Assembly: GCA_041689615.1 (NCBI GenBank)
Contig: JBDNFW010000033.1
Location: 62,001-126,000 of the forward strand
Direction: 5' to 3'
DNA length: 64,000 nt
DNA from: UBA7359 sp041689615
GTDB taxonomy: Bacteria > Pseudomonadota > Gammaproteobacteria > Eutrophobiales > Eutrophobiaceae
The position numbers were made by a program, and so were the translations under genes. This document shows, one piece after another, positions 27,732 through 37,112 of the stretch. The notes under the pieces are model-generated. The model was not told where the DNA came from. It ran no database searches and was given only the letters and a program-made list of their open reading frames with translations. Every line of letters begins with the position of its first letter. The first letter of the stretch is position 1.

Positions 27732-28463
27732 TTATTCAATTTGTTCTGATATTTTACCAAAACGTCTTTGTCGACTGGCAAACCAGTCTATAGCTTTATC
27801 CAACTCTTCAGGCGCAAAGTCAGGCCATAAAACATCGGTAAAATACAACTCGGTATAAGCTAGTTGCCACAAAAAATAATTACTTATTCTTTGCTCGCCA
27901 CCTGTACGTATAAAAAGATCAGGATCCTTGTTTTCTGCTAAAGATAACTTGTCACTGATAAGTACCTCATTAATGTCTTCAAGTTTTAAATTATCTGAAG
28001 CTATATCTTTAGCCATCGATTGAAGCGCTTGTGTAATGTCCCAACGTCCACTGTAATTTGCCGCAACGTTTAAATGCAGTCCTGAATTTGATGCCGTAAG
28101 TGACTCAGAAGCAGCGATCGTTTTTTGCAACTTATTACTGAATGCTGTTCTATCGCCGATAAATTTCAAATAAACATTGTTTTTGTGTAAATCTTTTACT
28201 TCAGACTGAAGCGCGGTCATAAAAAGTTCCATCAACAAATCAACTTCCGTTTCCGGGCGCTGCCAATTTTCACGGCTAAATGCATACACTGTCATTGTAT
28301 GAAGTCCAATTCTGACAGCGTGTTCGATTAATTTTCTAAGAGTTTTGACACCGGCACGATGACCTGCGACACGAGGTAAGTTTTTATTTTTTGCCCATCG
28401 CCCGTTACCATCCATGATAATAGCAATGTGCCTTGGTTTAGAGGCTTTAGAGTCAATATCCAT
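27732..28463 (-). CDS. uppS: Undecaprenyl diphosphate synthase
   Basis: 243 residues. This cis-prenyltransferase extends farnesyl diphosphate to the C55 carrier needed for peptidoglycan and O-antigen. HIAIIMDGNGRWAKNKNLPR holds the catalytic Asp, followed by GHRAGVKTLRKLIEH, YAFSRENWQRP and DLFIRTGGEQRISNYFLWQL. The position between frr and cdsA is standard. Confidence 0.97.
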   Translation of the reverse strand: MDIDSKASKPRHIAIIMDGNGRWAKNKNLPRVAGHRAGVKTLRKLIEHAVRIGLHTMTVYAFSRENWQRPETEVDLLMELFMTALQSEVKDLHKNNVYLKFIGDRTAFSNKLQKTIAASESLTASNSGLHLNVAANYSGRWDITQALQSMAKDIASDNLKLEDINEVLISDKLSLAENKDPDLFIRTGGEQRISNYFLWQLAYTELYFTDVLWPDFAPEELDKAIDWFASRQRRFGKISEQIE

Positions 28464-28527
28464 TAACGTTATATAGCCAGTGCCTATAAGTTAAAAATAA
28501 ATAGATTAATACAATGTAGTAATAACG

Positions 28528-29085
28528 CTAGATTTCAAGCATCTCAGCTTCTTTTTCCACAAGACTTTTGTCTATAGTTGCAATGTTTTCATTCGTCAGG
28601 TTTTGAATTTGATCTTCTGCTTTACGTTCATCATCTTCAGATATTAATTTTTCTTTAACTAACTCTTTACATGATGAATTAGCATCGCGTCGTATATTTC
28701 TAATGGCAATACGTGCTTTTTCTGCCTCGCCTCGAACTACTTTGATCAGATCTTTTCGTCTTTCTTCCGTTAAAGGCGGTAATGGAACTCGAATCAACTC
28801 ACCCGTCGTCACGGGATTTAAACCAAGGTTAGCATTCATAATTGCCTTTTCGATATCCGGTACACTGCTTTTATCGAAAGCACTAACACCAAGCATTCTG
28901 GCATCAACAACATTAATACTGGCAACCTGGTTAAGAGGCGTTTCCGTTCCGTAATAATTCACTTTGACCTGCTCTAATAAACCTGGATGAGCACGACCTG
29001 TTCTGACTTTAGACATTTCGGTCTTTAAAGACTCGAAACTTTTCTGCATCCGACTTTGAGCATCACTAATAATATCTTCAATCAT
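28528..29085 (-). CDS. frr: Ribosome recycling factor
   Basis: 185 residues, the family standard. With EF-G it splits the post-termination ribosome. Typical stretches are MQKSFESLKTEMSKVRTGRA, LLEQVKVNYYGTETPLNQVA, IRVPLPPLTEERRKDLIKVV and AIRNIRRDANSSCKELVKEK, covering both the helical and the beta domain. It is 17 bp downstream of pyrH. Confidence 0.97.
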   Translation of the reverse strand: MIEDIISDAQSRMQKSFESLKTEMSKVRTGRAHPGLLEQVKVNYYGTETPLNQVASINVVDARMLGVSAFDKSSVPDIEKAIMNANLGLNPVTTGELIRVPLPPLTEERRKDLIKVVRGEAEKARIAIRNIRRDANSSCKELVKEKLISEDDERKAEDQIQNLTNENIATIDKSLVEKEAEMLEI

Positions 29086-29102
29086 TTTTAAATTTCCTCA
29101 AG

Positions 29103-29834
29103 CTAAGCATCACTGACCAAGGTGCCTTCATCTTCACCTTGAGCTGCTTTCAATAGCGAACCTGGTTTTGTCATATCTAATACCCTAAGCGGCATATGGT
29201 TATCTCGACAAAGTACCACGGCAGTTGTATCCATAACGCCAAGCTTACGTTCAATTACTTCATCGTAATTTAGTGAATCATAACGAATAGCATCTTTATT
29301 TTTTACTGGGTCAGAGGAATAAACACCATCAACTTTAGTGGCTTTGATTAGTAATTGAGCACCGATTTCTATCGCGCGTAAACTAGCCGCTGAATCAGTT
29401 GTAAAAAAGGGATTACCTGTGCCTGCAGCAAGAATAACTACACGACCTTTTTCGAGATGGCGAACAGCGCGGCGGCGAATATAGTCTTCGCATACCTGGT
29501 TAATTTTTAATGCAGACATAACTCTGGCATGAAGATTAACGCGCTCAAGTGCATCTTGCATAGCAAGCGAATTCATAATGGTTGCTAACATCCCCATATG
29601 ATCGGCAGTAACACGATCAATACCTGATGCGGCCAAGCCAGTACCTCGGAAAATATTACCACCACCTATAACGATGGCAATTTCGGTACCTTTTTTACAA
29701 AGCTCAGCAATCTCACCAGCAAGACGGTCAATAACTTTGGGATCGATGCCATAGGCCATATCTCCCATCAATGCTTCACCACTGAGTTTTAATAAAACCC
29801 GCCTATATTTTAAAGAAGTGGACGGGGCAGACAT
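29103..29834 (-). CDS. pyrH: UMP kinase
   Basis: 243 residues. PyrH phosphorylates UMP to UDP. The amino-acid-kinase fold shows YRRVLLKLSGEALMGD at the start, IAIVIGGGNIFRG, DHMGMLATIMNSLAM and LAAGTGNPFFTTDSAASLRA with KATKVDGVYSSDP. It lies 7 bp downstream of tsf, so the translation genes and nucleotide supply are on one transcript. Confidence 0.97.
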   Translation of the reverse strand: MSAPSTSLKYRRVLLKLSGEALMGDMAYGIDPKVIDRLAGEIAELCKKGTEIAIVIGGGNIFRGTGLAASGIDRVTADHMGMLATIMNSLAMQDALERVNLHARVMSALKINQVCEDYIRRRAVRHLEKGRVVILAAGTGNPFFTTDSAASLRAIEIGAQLLIKATKVDGVYSSDPVKNKDAIRYDSLNYDEVIERKLGVMDTTAVVLCRDNHMPLRVLDMTKPGSLLKAAQGEDEGTLVSDA

Positions 29835-29841
29835 CGACTAA

Positions 29842-30711
29842 TTAGTCTCCTTTGGCCTGAGACATAACTTCTTCAGCAAAGTTATCTACTTTCTTTTCAA
29901 TCCCTTCACCCACTTCATATCGAATGAAAGACGTGACTGAGGCTTTTGCTGATTTAAGTAAATTTTCTACTGTTTGGTCCGGATCTTTGACGAAAGGCTG
30001 TCCAAGTAGAGTAATTTCTTTCAAGTATTTCTTTATGCGACCTTCAACCATTTTTTCAATAATGTCAGCTGGCTTACCGCTTTCTGCTGCCTGTGCTGAA
30101 AAGATTTCTTTTTCTTTATTCAGTACGTCTTGAGACACTTGTTCTTCGCTAACACAAACTGGCTTACTGGCTGCAATATGCATTGCGATATCCTTAGCCA
30201 AAGTTTCATCACCACCTTTAAGCTCAACAATGACACCAATGCGTGTCCCATGCGAATAAGTACCAATTTGGCCTGTTGCTGTACGCTTTTCAAAACGGCG
30301 TACGGTAATCTTTTCACCTATTTTCGAGACCAGTTGCAGAATCGCTTCTTCAGCTGTTTGGTCTCCCAGACTAAGCTGCATCAACGCGTCAACATCGCTT
30401 GGGTTTTGTGCACTAATTGCATCGATAACATTGTTAGTAAATGATAAAAAGTTATCGTCCTTAGCAACAAAATCAGTTTCGCAATTAGTTTCCAAAATAG
30501 TAACGTCTTGCCCGTCTTGCTTAATGGTAATAACACCTTCAGCAGCAATACGACCTGCTTTCTTGGCCGCTTTAGCAGCGCCAGATTTACGCATTTCTTC
30601 AATTGCGACTTCTATATCGCCGCCGGTTTCTTGCAAAGCCTTTTTACAATCCATCATGCCCGCGCCAGTACGTTCGCGCAGCTCTTTAACTAGTGAAGCA
30701 GTAATTTGCAT
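29842..30711 (-). CDS. tsf: Elongation factor Ts
   Basis: 289 residues. EF-Ts reloads EF-Tu with GTP. The N-terminal domain has VKELRERTGAGMMDCKKALQ, followed by the core with ILETNCETDFVAKDDNF (TDFVA motif) and MHIAASKPVCVSEEQV. The C-terminal segment ends EKKVDNFAEEVMSQAKGD. It is 46 bp downstream of rpsB, as usual. Confidence 0.97.
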   Translation of the reverse strand: MQITASLVKELRERTGAGMMDCKKALQETGGDIEVAIEEMRKSGAAKAAKKAGRIAAEGVITIKQDGQDVTILETNCETDFVAKDDNFLSFTNNVIDAISAQNPSDVDALMQLSLGDQTAEEAILQLVSKIGEKITVRRFEKRTATGQIGTYSHGTRIGVIVELKGGDETLAKDIAMHIAASKPVCVSEEQVSQDVLNKEKEIFSAQAAESGKPADIIEKMVEGRIKKYLKEITLLGQPFVKDPDQTVENLLKSAKASVTSFIRYEVGEGIEKKVDNFAEEVMSQAKGD

Positions 30712-30757
30712 CGAATAATCCTCTAACTATTCTAATCTGAATAATAATAATAATCTG

Positions 30758-31714
30758 TTATTCGTCGTCAGTTTTTGCAGCCGTCTTTTTGCTGACTTTC
30801 TTTGCTGTTTTTTTCTTAGCCACTTTTTTCTTGGCGGTCGCTTTCTTTTTAACTGCTTCAGCAGGTTTCTCTGCTGCTTCAGCGCTATCCATTTTCTTGA
30901 CTACCTTTTTCTTAGCTGTTTTCTTGGTGACTTTAGGCTTGGCGACAGCTTCGTCAGCCGCCTGTACTGGTGCGCCAGAATCATCAATTTCTATTAAGTC
31001 ATCGTTATCTTCTGAACTACCTAAATGAGCAATCGATTGACGACTATCAAGAACGGCATCTGCTACACCTTTGGCGTAAAGCGTAATGGAACGAATGGCA
31101 TCGTCATTGCCCGGAATAACGTAATCAACACCTTTGGGACTATTATTGCTATCAACGATACCAATAACCGGTATTCCAAGCTTAACTGCTTCATTTACCG
31201 CAATATTTTCATAACCGACATCAACGATGAATATGGCATCGGGAATACCTTTCATATCTTTAATACCTGATAAATTGGCTTTCAATTTATCCAATTCACG
31301 TCTTAGCATGAGTTGTTCTTTCTTGTTAACGCGTTCAACACCACCATCCGTCTGCATCGCTTCGATTTCTTTTAAACGGTTAATTGAACCACGTACCGTC
31401 TTGAAATTGGTCAATAAACCACCCAACCAACGACGATTGATATAAGGCATGCCACAACGTGCTGCTTCTTCTGCAACGATTGATTGCGCCGCACGTTTAG
31501 TGCCTACAAATAAGATTGTGCCCCTCTTCGAAGCCATCTTACTGACGAAATTCATCGCATCTTCGTATAATGGAAGGGTTTTTTCTAAATTAATAATATG
31601 GATTTTATTACGCTGACCAAATAGATAAGGCGCCATACTGGGATTCCAGTATCGGGTTTGGTGACCAAAATGGACACCAGCCTCCAGCATTTCACGCATG
31701 GTGACGTTCGACAT
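30758..31714 (-). CDS. rpsB: 30S ribosomal protein S2 with long lysine/alanine-rich tail
   Basis: 318 residues from the ATG at 31714, with AAGGAG about 10 nt upstream; the start MSNVTMREMLEAGVHFGHQT is the family norm. Residues 1-228 are ordinary S2, including INRRWLGGLLTNFKTV and IPVIGIVDSNNSP. E. coli S2 ends around residue 241, but this one continues with an acidic linker (about 232-246) and then a KKTAKKK/KKKVAKKKTAKK region (about 259-314) resembling histone H1-type tails. The frame is uninterrupted and ends in an acidic TDDE. Confidence 0.96.
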   Translation of the reverse strand: MSNVTMREMLEAGVHFGHQTRYWNPSMAPYLFGQRNKIHIINLEKTLPLYEDAMNFVSKMASKRGTILFVGTKRAAQSIVAEEAARCGMPYINRRWLGGLLTNFKTVRGSINRLKEIEAMQTDGGVERVNKKEQLMLRRELDKLKANLSGIKDMKGIPDAIFIVDVGYENIAVNEAVKLGIPVIGIVDSNNSPKGVDYVIPGNDDAIRSITLYAKGVADAVLDSRQSIAHLGSSEDNDDLIEIDDSGAPVQAADEAVAKPKVTKKTAKKKVVKKMDSAEAAEKPAEAVKKKATAKKKVAKKKTAKKVSKKTAAKTDDE

Positions 31715-31909
31715 GTTATATTCTCCTTTGTTAGGGTTAAGCCTCCGCACTCCCCAAATAACAACCTAATTTCTAACAAATGAAATCAGGCACCCCATAT
31801 ATGGTTAAAAGCATGCGTGTGACGGTTAAATTTAAGTATTTGCGAAAATCGCGTGCGCTTTATACCATAGAACAATTACCACAACAAATAGTCCACCCAA
31901 TAATAAAAT

Positions 31910-32677
31910 ATGCCTGTCTCTATTAAAACACCTGAGGAAATCGGGAAAATGCGCATCGCCGGCCGTTTAGCCGCCGAAGTTCTGGAAATGATCGGTTCTA
32001 AAGTCCTAAGTGGCGTGACAACCGACGAACTGAACCAGATTTGCCACGATTACATTGTAAACGAGCAAAAATCGATTCCTGCTCCACTCAATTACAAAGG
32101 TTTCCCGAAATCAATCTGTACCTCAATAAATCACGTTGTCTGCCACGGCATACCCAGCGACAAGAAACTCAAAGATGGCGATATTATTAATATTGATATC
32201 ACCGTCATTAAAGATGGCTATCATGGCGATACCAGCAAAATGTTTTTTGTTGGTGAACCTTCCATACGCGCAAAACGGCTGGTTGAACTTACTTATGGCT
32301 GTATGAAAAAAGGAATCGCGCTGGTTCGACCTGGGGTTTCTCTTGGCGATATAGGTTACGGAATACAAACATTAGCGGAAAGCAATAATTGCTCTGTGGT
32401 ACGCGAATATTGTGGTCATGGTATTGGCAAAGAATTTCATGAAGATCCACAAATACTCCATTACGGCAAACCAAATACTGGCTTAAAGTTGGAAGCAGGT
32501 ATGACTTTTACTATCGAACCAATGATTAATCTAGGCAAACGTCAGGTTAAATTACTTGCTGATGAATGGACAGTAGTTACACGTGACAGAAGTTTATCCG
32601 CACAATGGGAACACACTATTCTCGTTACTGATAATGGTTACGACGTATTAACCAAACGGTCAGACGAAAACTTTTAA
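31910..32677 (+). CDS. map: Methionine aminopeptidase, type I
   Basis: 255 residues. Map removes the initiator Met from new proteins. The pita-bread fold carries the metal ligands in INIDITVIKDGYHGDTSKMF (two Asp), CGHGIGKEFHEDP (His), TFTIEPMINLG (Glu) and AQWEHTILVT (Glu); His in INHVVCHGIPS is also conserved. It is divergent from rpsB with 195 bp between, a common arrangement in this group, and is followed 7 bp later by glnD. Confidence 0.97.
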   Translation: MPVSIKTPEEIGKMRIAGRLAAEVLEMIGSKVLSGVTTDELNQICHDYIVNEQKSIPAPLNYKGFPKSICTSINHVVCHGIPSDKKLKDGDIINIDITVIKDGYHGDTSKMFFVGEPSIRAKRLVELTYGCMKKGIALVRPGVSLGDIGYGIQTLAESNNCSVVREYCGHGIGKEFHEDPQILHYGKPNTGLKLEAGMTFTIEPMINLGKRQVKLLADEWTVVTRDRSLSAQWEHTILVTDNGYDVLTKRSDENF

Positions 32678-32684
32678 CTCACAT

Positions 32685-35330
32685 ATGGAAAATATAATCG
32701 CCGATCTATATTTGTTTGATAAAAGTAGCTTCCGTAAAAAACTTAAACAGACAAACAAACCCTTACCCTTATTTAAAAAAGCACTCAAAAGTGGTTATGA
32801 ATATCTTATTGAAAGTTTTAACTCAGGCGAAGATATCGAGCTATTAGTAAAAAAACAGGGTTGGCTTGTTGATCAATTACTCATCTTTGCATGGGAACAA
32901 TTTATTGATTCTGATCAACTCAGTTTAATCGCTGTTGGTGGTTATGGCCGCAATGAACTCATGCTCGCATCAGATATTGATTTAATGGTGTTACAAAAAC
33001 CACGGTTAAAAAAAGACATTGAACAACAACTACAATCATTTCTTACTTTCCTGTGGGACTTTGGTCTCGAAGTCGGACACAGTGTTCGAACAGTAAAAGA
33101 ATGTAAGATAGAAGCAAAAAATGATATCACTATCATCACAAATGTCATGGAGTCACGTTTAATTTGTGGAAATGAAAAACTTCATGAAGAAATGCGCAAA
33201 GCAACCGGCCCTAACAAAATATGGCCAACTAAAAAGTTTTTTGAAGCCAAAATATTAGAACAAAAAAATCGTCACGAAAAATATAGTGACTCGACAGACA
33301 AACTCGAACCAAACATAAAAGAAGCACCCGGTGGTCTACGTGATATTCAAATGATCGGCTGGGTGGCAGAAAGACAATTCGACAATATTGAAATCAACAA
33401 TCTTGTTAAGCAAAAGTTTCTCACCCGTGACGAATATGTCATTCTGAAAACAGGGCGAAATCTTTTATGGCGCATTCGTTTTGCTTTACACATGACGACC
33501 CATCGTCGTGAAGACAGATTGTTATTTGAATACCAAAGAAATATTTCGGAATTATTTGGCTTTAAAGGAAAAGAAAATAAAGGCATTGAAGCCTTCATGA
33601 GAATATATTTCAAAACCACTCGTGAAATAAGTCGTCTAAATGAAATGTTGTTACAACATTTTGAAGAAGAAATAATTTACAGCAAACGAAAAGAAAAAAT
33701 AATTGCTATTAACACGCGTTTTCAAAAAAGAAATGACTTTATAGAAGTTACCAATAGAAATGTATTTAAAAATTATCCATTCGCTCTGTTCGAGATATTT
33801 TTATTAATCCAGCAAGATCCAAAAATCAAAGGCGTAAGAGCAAGCACTGTTCGTCTCATCAGGAAAAACCTATATCTAATCGACCATGCATTTCGCAAAG
33901 ACATAAGAAATCGAAGTTTATTTCTGGAAATTATTCGTCAACCTAATCTGATTGGTCATAAGTTAAGAATGATGCATCGCTACGGCATTTTAGGTGCCTA
34001 CCTGCCCGCGTTTGCCAAAATTGAAGGTCTAATGCAATTTGATTTATTTCACATCTTCACTGTTGACGAACACATACTCACTGTCATTCAAAACATGCGT
34101 TTATTTGCAACGGATGAATACAAAGAGAAGTTTCCTATTTGCAATGAGTTAACAAAAAAAATCCCGAAGCTTGAATTACTTTATCTTGCCGGTTTATTCC
34201 ATGATATTGCAAAAGGTCGTGGCGGCGATCATGCAGCACTTGGAGTAAAAGACGCTAGAGATTTTTGCAAGCTACATGAGTTAAGTAATTACGATGCCGA
34301 ACTCGTTGCCTGGTTAGTTGAAAACCATTTAGTAATGAGTAAAACCGCACAGCGTAAAGATATCGATGATCCTGAAATAATTATAGAGTTTACTAATATT
34401 GTCGAGAATCAAACGCGGCTGAATTACCTTTTTGTACTTACTGTAGCAGATATCTGCGGCACTAATCCGGAATTATGGAATAACTGGAGAGGAATGCTAC
34501 TCACAAATCTTTACCAACGCACACTGCATGTACTAAGACGTGATCATAATAGTCCATTACCAAAGAAAGAATGGGTCGACGCTATAGAACAAGAAGCGCT
34601 AACTTTAATTGATACTAACAAAAATAATAAACAGGACGTTCTTAACTTATGGAAAACCATAGATGACGATTATTTTCTAAGACACACTGCCGATGAAATC
34701 GTCTGGCATACCGAAGGTATTCTAAAACATAAAAATAAATCAGAACCATTAGTCTTAGTGAGTAAAAATTCTATTCGTGGAAACAGCCTTATCTTTATTT
34801 ATATGAAAGATAGAAAACATATTTTTTCAACGACAACCAGAGCCATTGAAAAACTGGGATTAAACGTACTTGATGCAAGAATTATAACTAATAAAGATGA
34901 TTTTGTTCTGGATACTTTTGTTGTTCTTGAAAACGACGGCGAACTTATTAAAACTGAAGATCGTAGTAACGAAATAAAAGCACGAATTATTAAAGCCTTG
35001 AGTGCGACAAAAGCATTTCCACAACAAGGGGAATGGGTAGAGAATAGACAATTAAAAAGTTTCAATTTTCCTAGCCGTGTTATTTTTGAAAAAGATGAAA
35101 AAAATGATCGCACCATCATGGAAGTCAATACAGTTGATCGCCCTGGTGTATTGTCACGTATTAGTACGGCGATGGATTTATGTGGTGCTAAATTGCAAGG
35201 TGCAAAAATAGCGACCTATGGTGAACGCGTGGAAGATATTTTTTACTTACGTAACGATGAAAACAAAGCAATAGACGATCCACTAAAATTTGAATGTTTG
35301 GAAAACTCGATATTAGACGCGCTCTCCTGA
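32685..35330 (+). CDS. glnD: Bifunctional uridylyltransferase/uridylyl-removing enzyme
   Basis: 881 residues. GlnD senses glutamine and adds or removes UMP on PII proteins, controlling nitrogen assimilation. The nucleotidyltransferase motif is AVGGYGRNELMLASDIDLMV near residue 85, the HD hydrolase motif is AGLFHDIAKGRGGDHAALG near residue 505, and two ACT domains close the protein (the first begins near NSIRGNSLIFIYMKD; the second contains VDRPGVLSRISTAMDL). It shows that a PII system exists, which fits the presence of a sigma-54 regulator but does not prove a link. Confidence 0.97.
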   Translation: MENIIADLYLFDKSSFRKKLKQTNKPLPLFKKALKSGYEYLIESFNSGEDIELLVKKQGWLVDQLLIFAWEQFIDSDQLSLIAVGGYGRNELMLASDIDLMVLQKPRLKKDIEQQLQSFLTFLWDFGLEVGHSVRTVKECKIEAKNDITIITNVMESRLICGNEKLHEEMRKATGPNKIWPTKKFFEAKILEQKNRHEKYSDSTDKLEPNIKEAPGGLRDIQMIGWVAERQFDNIEINNLVKQKFLTRDEYVILKTGRNLLWRIRFALHMTTHRREDRLLFEYQRNISELFGFKGKENKGIEAFMRIYFKTTREISRLNEMLLQHFEEEIIYSKRKEKIIAINTRFQKRNDFIEVTNRNVFKNYPFALFEIFLLIQQDPKIKGVRASTVRLIRKNLYLIDHAFRKDIRNRSLFLEIIRQPNLIGHKLRMMHRYGILGAYLPAFAKIEGLMQFDLFHIFTVDEHILTVIQNMRLFATDEYKEKFPICNELTKKIPKLELLYLAGLFHDIAKGRGGDHAALGVKDARDFCKLHELSNYDAELVAWLVENHLVMSKTAQRKDIDDPEIIIEFTNIVENQTRLNYLFVLTVADICGTNPELWNNWRGMLLTNLYQRTLHVLRRDHNSPLPKKEWVDAIEQEALTLIDTNKNNKQDVLNLWKTIDDDYFLRHTADEIVWHTEGILKHKNKSEPLVLVSKNSIRGNSLIFIYMKDRKHIFSTTTRAIEKLGLNVLDARIITNKDDFVLDTFVVLENDGELIKTEDRSNEIKARIIKALSATKAFPQQGEWVENRQLKSFNFPSRVIFEKDEKNDRTIMEVNTVDRPGVLSRISTAMDLCGAKLQGAKIATYGERVEDIFYLRNDENKAIDDPLKFECLENSILDALS

Positions 35331-35351
35331 ATCTTTACTTTTAATAGCATC

Positions 35352-36020
35352 ATGAAAATTCTGGCGCCGACCAATAAACTAGAATTAATGGAACGTGCAA
35401 ATAGTTTAGCGGGCATCACCATTCAGCAACTCGCAAATAAAATGCAAGTTGAGGTTCCTGAATCATTAGTTCATGCAAAAGGTTGGTTTGGCACTTTACT
35501 AGAACAATATCTAGGTGCTGAAGCTGCAAGCGCACCAGAACCCGACTTTATTAATTTAGGTATCGAATTAAAGACCATACCTATTGATGAAAATGGTAAA
35601 CCTAAAGAGTCCACCTATATCTGCGTTGCGCAACTTGACCCCATTGCATTATCTTCATGGGAAGGTTCGCTGGTTAAACATAAATTGACTCAAGTACTCT
35701 GGATTCCATTCGAAGCAAGCAAAACGATTCCCATTTCTTTACGTCGAATAGGAACACCGATTTTATGGAAACCCGCTCTACAACAAGAGAAACAACTAAA
35801 AAGTGATTGGCAAGAATTATGTGACATGATCGCTTTAGGTGAAATTGATAAAATAAGTTCATCGATGGGAACTTACTTACAAATAAGACCAAAGGCCGCT
35901 AATGCAAGTAGTTTAACAATAGATAAAAACCAACCCGATTCAAATGCTTTAACATTACCAAGAGGTTTTTATTTGCGCCCCTCTTTTACTCGCTCAATTA
36001 TTTCTCCTGATAAAAAATAA
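35352..36020 (+). CDS. mutH: DNA mismatch repair endonuclease MutH
   Basis: 222 residues. MutH nicks the unmethylated strand at hemimethylated GATC when activated by MutS and MutL. The sequence keeps the family start (ANSLAGITIQQLA), the catalytic region with PDFINLGIELKTIPID (Asp, then Glu-x-Lys) and the QVLWIPFEA block. MutH is restricted to part of the Gammaproteobacteria and implies a Dam methylase in the genome, not seen here. It lies 21 bp after glnD and 3 bp before dusA. Confidence 0.93.
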   Translation: MKILAPTNKLELMERANSLAGITIQQLANKMQVEVPESLVHAKGWFGTLLEQYLGAEAASAPEPDFINLGIELKTIPIDENGKPKESTYICVAQLDPIALSSWEGSLVKHKLTQVLWIPFEASKTIPISLRRIGTPILWKPALQQEKQLKSDWQELCDMIALGEIDKISSSMGTYLQIRPKAANASSLTIDKNQPDSNALTLPRGFYLRPSFTRSIISPDKK

Positions 36021-36023
36021 TTT

Positions 36024-37010
36024 ATGAATAAAAACAAATTTGACCGTCGTTTAAGTATTGCTCCCATGATGGATCATACCGATAAGCACTTTCGCTACTT
36101 CATGCGTTTATTATCTAAACACGCGGTACTTTATACCGAGATGATAACAACCGGCGCACTCATTCATGGAGACCAACAACGCTTTCTTAATTTTAATGAT
36201 GTTGAACACCCTCTTGCCATTCAATTAGGCGGCAGTAATGCAGACGATCTTGCCGAGTGTGCAAAGATGTCTGAAAACGAAGGTTACGATGAAGTAAATC
36301 TGAATATTGGTTGTCCTAGTGACCGGGTACAAAACGGACGGTTTGGTGCCTGTTTAATGTCAAACAAAAATCTGGTTGCTGATTGTGTTAGTAAAATTAA
36401 AGCAACAGTAAAAATTCCTGTCACTATAAAAACACGTATTGGCATTGATGATTTAGATTCTTATGAGTTTTTATATGATTTTATAAAAACTACTAAAGAA
36501 GCAGGCTGTGATACCTTTATTATCCATGCAAGAAAAGCCATTTTGAGTGGCTTAAGTCCGAAAGAAAACAGAGAGATTCCGCCTTTAAATTATGAACGTG
36601 TACATAAAATAAAACAGGATTTCCCTGAACTGAACATTACTATTAACGGCGGCTTTACTCAGCTTGATAAAATGAAGTTGCAACTACAACACGTCGATGG
36701 CGTCATGGTCGGTAGAGTAGCTTATCAAAACCCCTACATGCTGGCCGAAGCTGACAACGTCATATTTGAAAATACTGAACCTACTCCCACTCGAGAAACT
36801 ATTTTAAATGAATATAGAAACTATGTTGATGAACAAGTAGCTCAAGGCGAGCGTATTAAGAATTTAACACGCCATATTATTGGCCTATATCAAGGCCAAC
36901 CTGGTGCGCGCAAATATAGGCAACTACTTTCAGCCGCTGTCCCTGAAGGCAAGAATAATATTCAATTTCTTGATGACACTATTGAATCGTTATCCACTTA
37001 TGTTCCGTAA
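36024..37010 (+). CDS. dusA: tRNA-dihydrouridine(20/20a) synthase DusA
   Basis: 328 residues. DusA reduces uridine to dihydrouridine at positions 20/20a in the tRNA D-loop with FMN and NADPH. The TIM barrel starts RRLSIAPMMDHTDKHFRYFM and includes YTEMITTGALIHGD, NLNIGCPSDRVQNGRFGACL (catalytic Cys), IHARKAILSGLSPKENREIP and ITINGGFTQLD. The HARKA and GLSPKENR segments mark the DusA subtype. Confidence 0.96.
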   Translation: MNKNKFDRRLSIAPMMDHTDKHFRYFMRLLSKHAVLYTEMITTGALIHGDQQRFLNFNDVEHPLAIQLGGSNADDLAECAKMSENEGYDEVNLNIGCPSDRVQNGRFGACLMSNKNLVADCVSKIKATVKIPVTIKTRIGIDDLDSYEFLYDFIKTTKEAGCDTFIIHARKAILSGLSPKENREIPPLNYERVHKIKQDFPELNITINGGFTQLDKMKLQLQHVDGVMVGRVAYQNPYMLAEADNVIFENTEPTPTRETILNEYRNYVDEQVAQGERIKNLTRHIIGLYQGQPGARKYRQLLSAAVPEGKNNIQFLDDTIESLSTYVP

Positions 37011-37112
37011 ATTGAAAATAGATATAACTAATAGCAACTTGGCGAACTCTGTCTTTTATGGGATCATAAATTGAATCCTTTCAGATTTAACTACAGCAAT
37101 AATGAGGCTCTT

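Noticed and set aside
30789..31028. Plus-strand hydrophobic frame opposite the S2 tail
   Set aside because: It is the complement of Lys/Ala codons in rpsB, giving Phe/Leu/Ser runs without a ribosome site.
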